Assembly: GCA_049589355.1 (NCBI GenBank)
Contig: JBAWAP010000270.1
Location: 1-5,059, forward strand
From: JBAWAP01 sp049589355
Lineage (GTDB): Bacteria > Chloroflexota > Anaerolineae > VGOG01
Direction: 5' to 3'
DNA: 5,059 bases
Numbering within the stretch: position 1 is the stretch's first letter; every line of letters starts with the position of its first letter. The notes beneath the pieces were generated by a model. That model did no database searches. It worked only from the letters and a program-made list of their open reading frames with translations, and was not told the DNA's origin. A program made the position numbers and the translations under genes. Of the stretch, positions 1 to 5,059 are shown piece by piece.

Positions 1-131
1 AGCTTACGGAGATGACGCGAGAGCTGGAGGCCCCTGCCAAAGAGCTTACGGAGATGACGCGAGAGCTGGAGGCCCCTGCCAAAGAGCTTACGGAGATGAC
101 GCGAGAGCTGGAGGCCCCTGCCAAAGAGCTT
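1..131 (+). repeat. Perfect 42-bp tandem repeat inside the TatA/B-like tail
   Basis: Three copies of a 42-bp unit lie at 1-41 (first base cut off by the window edge), 42-83 and 84-125. They are identical at every base visible. A fourth copy begins at 126 (GAGCTT) and then diverges. The unit is 14 codons, so copy number can change without breaking the frame. Identity at third codon positions points to recent duplication or gene conversion rather than old protein repeats. More copies may lie to the left of the window. Confidence 0.95.
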
Positions 132-188
132 AAAGAAATCGTGGAGCAAGACGTTTCTAAAAAAGCAGTCAATGGAGATCAGGATTAA
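1..188 (+). CDS. TatA/TatB-family translocase subunit, C-terminal tail (5' end outside window)
   Basis: The frame is open from the window edge (first full codon at 3) to a TAA at 186-188, giving 61 residues. The protein is highly charged and helix-prone: a 14-residue unit, ELTEMTRELEAPAK, occurs almost three times, followed by ELKEIVEQDVSKKAVNGDQD. There is no membrane segment in the visible part. TatA and TatB proteins have an N-terminal membrane helix, an amphipathic helix and a variable charged tail, and they usually sit just before tatC. The stop codon here shares one base with the tatC start, which implies translational coupling. The assignment therefore rests on position and composition. 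The diagnostic N-terminal helix lies off the window, so TatA cannot be told from TatB. Another coiled-coil protein remains possible but less likely. Confidence 0.72.
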   Translation, partial: LTEMTRELEAPAKELTEMTRELEAPAKELTEMTRELEAPAKELKEIVEQDVSKKAVNGDQD

Positions 189-886
189 TGGCTGAAGAGA
201 GACAATTGACCATCATCGAACACCTGGAGGAACTGCGGGACCGGCTGATAAAGTCGGTCATTGCTTTGACCGTCACTACTCTGCTCAGCTTCGTCTTCGC
301 CAAGAAGTTTCTGGAAATTCTCATTGCTCCTATGGGAGAAACTCCGCCTGTGAGTGCGTCCCCCACCACGAGCATTGTTGTCTTCACCAAAGTGGCCCTC
401 ATCAGTGGTGTAGCACTGGCTATGCCTGTCCTCGTTTATCAGTTAATAAGTTTTATCGCCCCAGGATTAACACGGCAGGAGAAAAGATATCTTTATCTTG
501 TCCTGCCTGGTGCGACCGTCTCTTTCGTTGCGGGCGCAGCCTTTGCGTACTTCATTATGCTGCCAACGGCTATACCCTTCCTGAAAGGCTTTCTAAGTGA
601 TATCATTGAGCCCAACTGGTTCGTAGACAGATACATCTCCTTCATTACCTCTCTCTTGTTCTGGATAGGCGTAAGCTTCGAGATGCCGCTTTTGATGTTC
701 TTCTTGGCCAAATTAGGTATCGTCACTCCTGCGGTTCTTTCCCGCTATCGTAAATACGCCATCCTGGTCATAGCTGTCATCTCTGCGGTCATCACTCCCA
801 CCGTTGACCCCTTCAACATGATATTAGTAATGGGGCCGCTAATACTCCTCTATGAGATCGGCATACTGCTGGCTAAGCTGGCCTAG
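188..886 (+). CDS. tatC: Sec-independent (twin-arginine) translocase subunit TatC
   Basis: TatC is the polytopic core of the Tat complex, which binds twin-arginine signal peptides and exports folded proteins across the cytoplasmic membrane. At 232 residues it is close to the usual TatC length. The N-terminal signature HLEELRDRL (residues 12-20) carries the conserved Glu15 and Arg17. FIAPGL (89-94) is followed by TRQEKR with Glu98, the counterpart of the cytoplasmic-loop Glu that helps bind the RR motif. SFEMP (163-167) has the membrane Glu165, and TPTVDP (203-208) the late Asp207. About six hydrophobic segments are visible, near residues 20-38, 66-88, 104-128, 152-175, 189-203 and 209-227. 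The start follows GGAG at 174-177 and overlaps the TAA of the upstream TatA/B-like gene (TAATG), so the two are coupled. Nothing looks broken. Confidence 0.97.
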   Translation: MAEERQLTIIEHLEELRDRLIKSVIALTVTTLLSFVFAKKFLEILIAPMGETPPVSASPTTSIVVFTKVALISGVALAMPVLVYQLISFIAPGLTRQEKRYLYLVLPGATVSFVAGAAFAYFIMLPTAIPFLKGFLSDIIEPNWFVDRYISFITSLLFWIGVSFEMPLLMFFLAKLGIVTPAVLSRYRKYAILVIAVISAVITPTVDPFNMILVMGPLILLYEIGILLAKLA

Positions 887-939
887 CATCTACCCGATCG
901 GAAAAGACAGAAACGAAAGGCAAAAGAGCAGGTCATTCA

Positions 940-2256
940 ATGGCGAAAGACCGAGTCATCATCATGGGCGCCGCCGGGCGCGACTTCCACAACTTCAACA
1001 TCTATTTCCGAGGAAACGAAGCCTACGAGGTGGTGGCCTTCACTGCCACCCAAATCCCCAATATCGAAGGTAGAATCTACCCCCCAGAACTGGCCGGCCC
1101 TGGCTACTCTGACGGGATCCCCATTTATCCAGAAAGCAACTTAACCGAACTGATCAAAGAACTGGACATTGACCAGGTTGTTTTCGGCTACAGTGATGTG
1201 CCCTATGACTACGTGATGCACAGAGCCTCAATGGTCTTGGCTGCTGGAGCCGACTTCCGTCTGATGGGCTGGAAAGAGACCATGCTGAAGGCCAAGGTGC
1301 CCGTGGTCTCGGTGTGCGCTGTGCGCACCGGATCGGGCAAGAGCCAGACCAGCCGCCGGGTGTCGGATCTCCTGCGGGAGATGGGTAAGAAGGTGGTGGT
1401 GGTCCGTCACCCCATGCCCTACGGGGACCTGAGAGAACAGATTTGCCAACGCTTCGCCTCCTACGAGGACCTGGATCGCTATAAATGCACCATTGAGGAG
1501 CGAGAGGAATACGAGCCCCACCTGGACCGGGGGATGATCGTTTATGCTGGCGTTGACTACGAAAAGATCCTGCGAGAGGCCGAGCAAGAGGCCGAGGTCA
1601 TCCTTTGGGACGGAGGCAACAACGACTTGCCATTCTACAAGCCGGATTTGCACATCGTGGTGACCGACCCTCACCGAGCTGGCCACGAGCTAGCTTATCA
1701 TCCTGGCGAGGCCAACCTGCGTCTGGCCGACGTGGTGGTCATCAACAAGATTGACACCGCCGATCTGGAGTATGTAACCACTGTCCGGGAGAATGTGCGG
1801 GCCACCAACCCTGAGGCCATCATCATCGAGGCCGCCTCGCCCATCTTCGTTGAGGACTCGGAGGGCATCCGGGGTAGGAGGGTGCTAGTGGTGGAGGATG
1901 GGCCCACCCTGACCCATGGGGAGATGGCCTACGGGGCGGGGATCGTGGCCGCTAAACGCTTTGGGGCGGCAGAGATCGTAGACCCTCGACCCTATGCTGT
2001 GGGCTCTATCGTCGAAACCTTCGAGAAATACCCTCAGACGGGGCCGCTGCTACCGGCCATGGGCTACAGCGAGAAGCAGATCGAGGAGCTGGAGACGACT
2101 ATCAACAACACGCCCTGTGACCTGGTCATCGTGGCCACGCCCATTGACCTAGGGCGTCTTATTGAGGTGAACAAGCCTGTTATTCGGGTGCGATATGAGT
2201 TGCAGGAGATCGGCCAGCCGACTCTTAAGGACGTGCTTAGCGCAAAGTTTGGATAA
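940..2256 (+). CDS. cpgS: Cyclic 2,3-diphosphoglycerate synthetase-family P-loop protein
   Basis: This 438-residue protein resembles the family named after the methanogen cyclic 2,3-diphosphoglycerate synthetase, which uses ATP to close 2,3-DPG into a cyclic solute. The symbol is a family label, since bacterial members have, to my knowledge, no proven reaction. A Rossmann-like start, VIIMGAAGRDFHNFN (6-20), opens an N-terminal domain of about 115 residues. A P-loop, VRTGSGKSQTSRR (128-140), has Lys134 and Ser135, and VILWDGGNND (220-229) could supply a Walker B acid. HIVVTDPHRAGHE (238-250) and NKID (269-272, the G4-like motif of GTPases) follow. ATP or GTP use cannot be decided by eye. The ATG lies 53 bases after tatC with only a weak AGCAGG upstream, but homology-like sequence begins at once, so the start is plausible. 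It looks soluble and cytoplasmic. Co-transcription with tatC is possible; the hairpin downstream separates it from the thiolase genes. Confidence 0.85.
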   Translation: MAKDRVIIMGAAGRDFHNFNIYFRGNEAYEVVAFTATQIPNIEGRIYPPELAGPGYSDGIPIYPESNLTELIKELDIDQVVFGYSDVPYDYVMHRASMVLAAGADFRLMGWKETMLKAKVPVVSVCAVRTGSGKSQTSRRVSDLLREMGKKVVVVRHPMPYGDLREQICQRFASYEDLDRYKCTIEEREEYEPHLDRGMIVYAGVDYEKILREAEQEAEVILWDGGNNDLPFYKPDLHIVVTDPHRAGHELAYHPGEANLRLADVVVINKIDTADLEYVTTVRENVRATNPEAIIIEAASPIFVEDSEGIRGRRVLVVEDGPTLTHGEMAYGAGIVAAKRFGAAEIVDPRPYAVGSIVETFEKYPQTGPLLPAMGYSEKQIEELETTINNTPCDLVIVATPIDLGRLIEVNKPVIRVRYELQEIGQPTLKDVLSAKFG

Positions 2257-2264
2257 CAGTTGAC

Positions 2265-2302
2265 GAGCGAGGTGTCTAAGGGCATCTCGCTCTTTACTTT
2301 AC
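2265..2302 (+). terminator. Intrinsic terminator-like hairpin after the cDPG-synthetase-family gene
   Basis: GAGCGAGGTG (2265-2274) pairs with CATCTCGCTC (2283-2292): ten base pairs including one G-U, with an 8-base loop, followed by TTTACTTTAC. It starts 8 bases after the stop at 2256. The tail is interrupted by A and C, so termination may be partial. Confidence 0.7.
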
Positions 2303-2328
2303 ACCACAGCAATTTCTGAAAACATTAT
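2298..2328 (+). promoter_or_regulatory. Weak sigma-70-like promoter candidate before the thiolase-like gene
   Basis: TTTACA (2298-2303) matches five of six bases of a -35 box, and CATTAT (2323-2328) matches four of six bases of a -10 box. The spacer is 19 bases, longer than ideal. The site falls right after the terminator-like hairpin and 28 bases before the start codon, which is where a promoter for the next unit would be expected. The match alone could be chance in this AT-rich gap. Confidence 0.25.
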
Positions 2329-2356
2329 CACAATAAGTCTAAGGGGGAACGCAACG

Positions 2357-3733
2357 ATGCGAACCGTGTACGCCGTATCGGGCGGGGTGAGCAAATTCAC
2401 CAAGGCCCGCCACGACAAGACCTTTCCGGCCATTGTCAAGGAAGCCTACGATTACACCCTTGCCGACATCGGTCTAGAACATCCTCAGTTCTTTGAGTCG
2501 GTAGATGGCACCGTGGCTTCTTATTTTTCTGACCACTTTGCCCGCCAACTGATGGCTGGCATTATCGCCCAGGACTATTTGGGCATGTGCCCCAAGCCAT
2601 CCCACCGGGTGGAGGGAGGCGGAGCCACGGGCGGCATCTGCTTTCAGGAAGGATGGAAAGCCATCGCTTCGGGTTACATGGACATTTGCCTGTGCTATGG
2701 CTTTGAGTTGATGTCCCACGTCGAGACCTGGAAAGGAAACGAGTTCATCGCCCTGGCTTCGGACGTGAGCTTTGATTATCCTGTGGGCGGCTTCTATTCC
2801 GGGTACTACGCCATGATGGTCACCCGCCACATGGCCGAGTTCGGGACCACCGTGGAGCAGATGGCCCACGTCTCAGTCAAGAACCACATCAACGCCTATT
2901 ACAACCCTTACGCTCAGAAGCGGAATCGCTACACCATCCAGGACGTGCGCAATGCGCCCATGGTGGCCTGGCCGCTGACCCGTCTGGACATCTGCGTGAT
3001 GAGCGATGGCGCAGCTTGCACCATTCTTTGCAGTGAAGATGGCCTGGCTAGGCTGGAAAAAGCAGGCGCGACCATCCCTCGGCCGCTGGTCAAGGTCACC
3101 GGCATCGGGCGCGGGACGGACGCCATGCGTATGGCCGACCGGCCTCACCAATCCTACGAGGACTTCTACCGCTACAACGCCCTGCCCAACGAGATGGACG
3201 ACGATTCCCGGGCCTACTACAAAGAGCTGTGGGACAAAGGTTTCCGTTACCCCGGCGTCCATTCCTTCCGCGCCGGCCGCATGGGGTCCAAAGAGGCCTA
3301 TGAAAATGCTGGCATCACCGATCCGCTGAAGGAGATTGACTTCGTTGAGTTGCACGACGCCTACACCTCCAGCGAGATCCAGACCTACGAGGACATGGGC
3401 CTGTGCCGGTACGGGGAGGGTGGGAAATTCGCCACCAGTGGGAAGGCTTTCATGCCCGGTGTGGATTACGGCCTGGACCTGCCGGAGAAGCCGGTGTGTC
3501 CCGTCAACCCTTCGGGGGGGCTCATCGCCTGCGGCCATCCTGTGGGGGCAACCGGGCTGATGCAGGCCGTCTTCGCCATCTGGCAGTTGCAGGGCACCAT
3601 CGGCAAGCACTTTGGCGACTCCACTTTACAACTACCCGATCCCAAGCGCGGCGCTATCCACAGCCACGCGGGAACGGGTACCTACGTCACCGTCAGCATC
3701 TTGGAAAGAGAGCAAGGAGCAAATCATGTCTGA
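2357..3733 (+). CDS. Thiolase-superfamily protein (SCP2/archaeal type) lacking the nucleophilic cysteine
   Basis: This has the thiolase fold signature of CoA-dependent C-C bond enzymes. RVEGGGATGG (84-93) aligns with the nucleophile motif RVExACASG, but Gly89 stands where Cys is expected. ELHDAYT (331-337) is the HDCF-type motif with Ala for Cys. NPSGGLIACGHPVGATG (384-400) keeps the catalytic-type His394. HAGTG (437-441) replaces the C-terminal CxGxG, with His for Cys. At 458 residues it is some 60-70 longer than a usual SCP2 or archaeal thiolase; much of the extra lies near 253-310, a segment rich in Asp, Tyr and Arg. The ATG follows GGGGGA (2343-2348) with an 8-base spacer. The reading frame overlaps the DUF35 gene by 8 bases, a pairing known from archaeal thiolases, BbsAB and Ltp2-ChsH2. 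The fold is secure. A normal thiolase reaction is doubtful; an aldolase or a non-classical condensing role is my inference. Confidence 0.9.
   Translation: MRTVYAVSGGVSKFTKARHDKTFPAIVKEAYDYTLADIGLEHPQFFESVDGTVASYFSDHFARQLMAGIIAQDYLGMCPKPSHRVEGGGATGGICFQEGWKAIASGYMDICLCYGFELMSHVETWKGNEFIALASDVSFDYPVGGFYSGYYAMMVTRHMAEFGTTVEQMAHVSVKNHINAYYNPYAQKRNRYTIQDVRNAPMVAWPLTRLDICVMSDGAACTILCSEDGLARLEKAGATIPRPLVKVTGIGRGTDAMRMADRPHQSYEDFYRYNALPNEMDDDSRAYYKELWDKGFRYPGVHSFRAGRMGSKEAYENAGITDPLKEIDFVELHDAYTSSEIQTYEDMGLCRYGEGGKFATSGKAFMPGVDYGLDLPEKPVCPVNPSGGLIACGHPVGATGLMQAVFAIWQLQGTIGKHFGDSTLQLPDPKRGAIHSHAGTGTYVTVSILEREQGANHV
3714..3719 (+). promoter_or_regulatory. Ribosome binding site setting the DUF35 start
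   Basis: AAGGAG, six bases before the ATG at 3726. It lies inside the end of the thiolase-like gene and favours this start over an in-frame ATG at 3612, which would add 38 residues read out of frame through the conserved thiolase C-terminus. Confidence 0.8.
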
Positions 3734-4286
3734 CAAGAAAGAAATCGTCAATAAAAGGGAAGAGACCCTGGGCGGCTACATCCTGCACAGCGTTCCCTTC
3801 CCGCGAGAATTGAACGAGGAAACGCTGGCCCTGCTCAAGCAAATGGAACCTATCCTAATTGAACAGCCCTATAGTATCACCTATCTGCACTCCTACGGGC
3901 AGGATTCGCCTTTCTTCGCCGGGCTGGCCGGCAAGGTCTTCCTGGGTTGTCGCGAGCCAGAGACGGGGTATACCTATGCTACTCCCCGTGGACATTGCAT
4001 GTACAGCGGCAAGGAGACCGAGTGGGTGCGCTTACCCGATGAGGGAACCATCCATGCCTTCACCGTCTGTCACTTCGGGAGTGAAGAGTTCCTGCCCGAG
4101 TGCCCCTTCATCCTCGTGCTGGTCGAGTTTGAGGGTGCAAACTCCTTGTTCCTGGGCCGTCTCCTGGGCGTTGATCCCCACGACGCCACCACCGACTGGA
4201 TTGGCAAGAAAGTGAAGGCCAAATACCTGCGCCTTTCCAAGTTCAAGCCGACAGACGTCTACTTCGTCCTGGCCGCAGGTTCGTAA
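3726..4286 (+). CDS. DUF35 OB-fold protein, thiolase partner, with degenerate zinc ribbon
   Basis: DUF35 proteins combine a rubredoxin-like zinc ribbon with an OB fold. They pair with thiolase-superfamily enzymes, where they scaffold the complex or shape the CoA and substrate site. This one has 186 residues, longer than the roughly 130-150 of many members, with a charged N-terminal extension of about 65 residues. The ribbon region spans about 73-97: Cys75 and Cys91 remain, but the second Cys of each expected CxxC pair is Pro78 and Ser94 (CREP and CMYS). His90 next to Cys91 could be a substitute ligand. The OB fold follows, with the typical GTIHAFTV strand (107-114) and then FILVLVEFEG and LFLGRLLG. 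The start at 3726 overlaps the thiolase-like gene by 8 bases and has its own AAGGAG, so the two are probably made in fixed ratio as a complex. Zinc binding is uncertain. Confidence 0.87.
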   Translation: MSDKKEIVNKREETLGGYILHSVPFPRELNEETLALLKQMEPILIEQPYSITYLHSYGQDSPFFAGLAGKVFLGCREPETGYTYATPRGHCMYSGKETEWVRLPDEGTIHAFTVCHFGSEEFLPECPFILVLVEFEGANSLFLGRLLGVDPHDATTDWIGKKVKAKYLRLSKFKPTDVYFVLAAGS

Positions 4287-4356
4287 ATTCGTAGATTCGG
4301 GGCTCATAGATTCTTATCCACGAGTTTACGAATCTACGAGCCTACGAATCTACGAA
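4280..4356. repeat. Palindromic array of TTCGTAGA/TCTACGAA octamers (large hairpin)
   Basis: The left side reads as octamers TTCGTAAA (4280), TTCGTAGA (4288), TTCGGGGC (4296). The right side reads TTTACGAA (4325), TCTACGAG (4333), CCTACGAA (4341), TCTACGAA (4349), the same motif inverted. Bases 4288-4299 pair perfectly with 4345-4356 (12 bp), and 4301-4313 pair with 4330-4342 (13 positions, one A-C mismatch). The loop is 4314-4329. The array touches the stop codon of the DUF35 gene and ends 1 base before the next ribosome binding site. It lacks a T tract. It looks like a dispersed REP- or MITE-like intergenic element, but one copy cannot prove that. Confidence 0.85.
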
Positions 4357-4357
4357 C

Positions 4358-4363
4358 AGGAGG
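4358..4363 (+). promoter_or_regulatory. Strong ribosome binding site defining a TTG start
   Basis: AGGAGG followed by TG, a near-perfect anti-SD match, with a 5-base spacer to the TTG at 4369. No in-frame ATG occurs until well inside the conserved domain, so this site fixes the start. Confidence 0.85.
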
Positions 4364-4368
4364 TGCGA

Positions 4369-5059
4369 TTGACTGATCCGATAGAAGAAATAATAGTTCG
4401 CGCACGCCGAGAGCAAAGGTTGTACCTGCTGGAACACGAATGTAAGGCCATCTTGAAAAACATCGGCGTGCCCAGCACGAGTTGTTTGGTCGCTAAATCT
4501 GAAGAAGAAGCCGTTAGCATGAGTGAGGCGATAGGATACCCGGTCGTTTTGAAGATCCTATCGCCGGAGATAATTCACAAATCGGACGCCGGAGGGGTGA
4601 AGCTCAACCTGGGCAGAGGGGAGGTGAGAGGGGTCTACAGCGATCTCGTTGCCGAGTTCAAAGATCGCCACGTAATCGGCGTGAGCGTTCAAGAGATGGC
4701 GAAGCCGGGGCTAGAGGTAATCGTCGGCGCGATGCGGGACGCCACCTTCGGCCCTGTTCTGATGTTCGGCCTGGGAGGCGTTTTTGTAGAGGTGCTGAAG
4801 GAAGTCTCTTTCAGGGTCATCCCCGTGAGTGAGCGCGATGTCCAGGAGATGATGGAGGAGGTCAAGGGCTATGAGCTTCTCCAGGGCTACCGAGGGCAGT
4901 CCGCCGACATCGCCGGCCTGAGGGACATCCTGCTGAAGGTCTCCGACCTGGTGACGGCCTACCCGGCCATCAAAGAGGTGGACCTGAACCCCGTCTTTGC
5001 CTACCCCGAAAGGAGCCTGGTCGTTGACGCCAGGATGATCCTGGAGGAGGCTCCTCCGG
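4369..5059 (+). CDS. ADP-forming acyl-CoA synthetase, beta (ATP-grasp) subunit or domain, 3' end outside window
   Basis: NDP-forming acyl-CoA synthetases interconvert an acyl-CoA, ADP and phosphate with the free acid, CoA and ATP. The ATP-grasp beta part handles the nucleotide and accepts the phosphoryl group through a mobile His loop. The 230 visible codons, open to the window edge, match this domain. LLEHECKAILKNIGVP (20-35) is the usual opening. YPVVLKILSPEIIHKSDAGG (57-76) holds Lys62 and the HKSD loop with His70. GPVLMFGLGGVFVEVLKE (128-145) is the glycine-rich nucleotide-binding region. EVDLNPV (203-209) gives the metal-ligand Asp and Asn. The start is TTG at 4369 after AGGAGG; an in-frame GTG at 4363 overlaps the ribosome binding site and is rejected. 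The beta part comes first here. The CoA-binding alpha part may lie downstream, upstream or elsewhere. Its place behind the thiolase/DUF35 pair suggests it activates their substrate or conserves energy from their product. The acid is unknown. Confidence 0.9.
   Translation, partial: MTDPIEEIIVRARREQRLYLLEHECKAILKNIGVPSTSCLVAKSEEEAVSMSEAIGYPVVLKILSPEIIHKSDAGGVKLNLGRGEVRGVYSDLVAEFKDRHVIGVSVQEMAKPGLEVIVGAMRDATFGPVLMFGLGGVFVEVLKEVSFRVIPVSERDVQEMMEEVKGYELLQGYRGQSADIAGLRDILLKVSDLVTAYPAIKEVDLNPVFAYPERSLVVDARMILEEAPP

Noticed and set aside
1..131. Possible CRISPR array
   Set aside because: The 42-bp units abut directly with no spacers and are read as protein in one open frame.
852..1073. 73-codon plus-strand frame bridging tatC and the next gene
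   Set aside because: It overlaps both well-supported genes out of frame, has no ribosome binding site, and its translation is Arg/Ser/His-rich.
1228..1686. Long minus-strand open frame (152 codons)
   Set aside because: It lies antisense to the conserved P-loop gene, has a His/Val-rich low-information translation, and has no recognisable domain.
2260..2265. TTGACG as a -35 box
   Set aside because: No reasonable -10 box lies 16-18 bases downstream, and the site overlaps the terminator stem.
2873..3610. Minus-strand open frame of 245 codons
   Set aside because: It is antisense to the thiolase-like gene, whose motifs are intact across it. Long antisense frames are common opposite GC-rich genes.
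3612..3725. Upstream ATG extending the DUF35 protein by 38 residues
   Set aside because: It would overlap the conserved end of the thiolase-like gene by about 120 bases, the added residues look like a shadow frame, and AAGGAG sits six bases before the ATG at 3726.
4288..4356. Rho-independent terminator
   Set aside because: The stem is long and only moderately GC-rich, and it is followed by CAGGAGGTG, not a T tract. The octamer structure fits a repeat element better.

Overview
The window carries six protein genes, all on the + strand; two run off its ends. The organism is probably a bacterium of the Chloroflexota (Anaerolineae or Dehalococcoidia type). That guess rests on gene content: a compact TatC, a bacterial protein of the cyclic 2,3-diphosphoglycerate synthetase family, and an archaeal-type thiolase with a DUF35 partner. 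There is no rRNA or marker gene to settle it. The tat genes look less GC-rich and use more mixed codons than the genes at 940-4286, judged by eye.

Layout. Positions 1-188 hold the C-terminal tail of a TatA/TatB-like protein, built from perfect 42-nt repeats. Its stop codon overlaps the start of tatC (188-886) by one base. After 53 bases comes a 438-residue P-loop protein of the cDPG-synthetase family (940-2256). A hairpin followed by a T-rich stretch (2265-2302) looks like an intrinsic terminator, and a weak promoter-like pair of boxes follows it, so a second transcription unit probably starts here. That unit holds a thiolase-superfamily protein (2357-3733), an overlapping DUF35 OB-fold protein (3726-4286), and, after an 83-base gap filled by a palindromic array of octamers, the start of an ADP-forming acyl-CoA synthetase beta (ATP-grasp) subunit (4369 to beyond 5059). 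No gene-free stretch exceeds about 100 bases.

How the genes fit together. The tat genes would build a twin-arginine export pore and look like an ordinary operon end. The thiolase/DUF35 pair and the acyl-CoA synthetase subunit form a CoA-thioester module. The most notable point is that the thiolase-like protein has Gly where the nucleophilic Cys is expected, His in place of the Cys of the C-terminal CxGxG motif, and Ala in the HDCF-type motif, while the DUF35 partner keeps only one Cys of each expected zinc-ribbon CxxC pair. This argues against ordinary Claisen thiolysis. It resembles the logic of the Ltp2-ChsH2(DUF35) retro-aldolase of steroid side-chain degradation more than that of a classical thiolase. 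The substrate cannot be read from this window.
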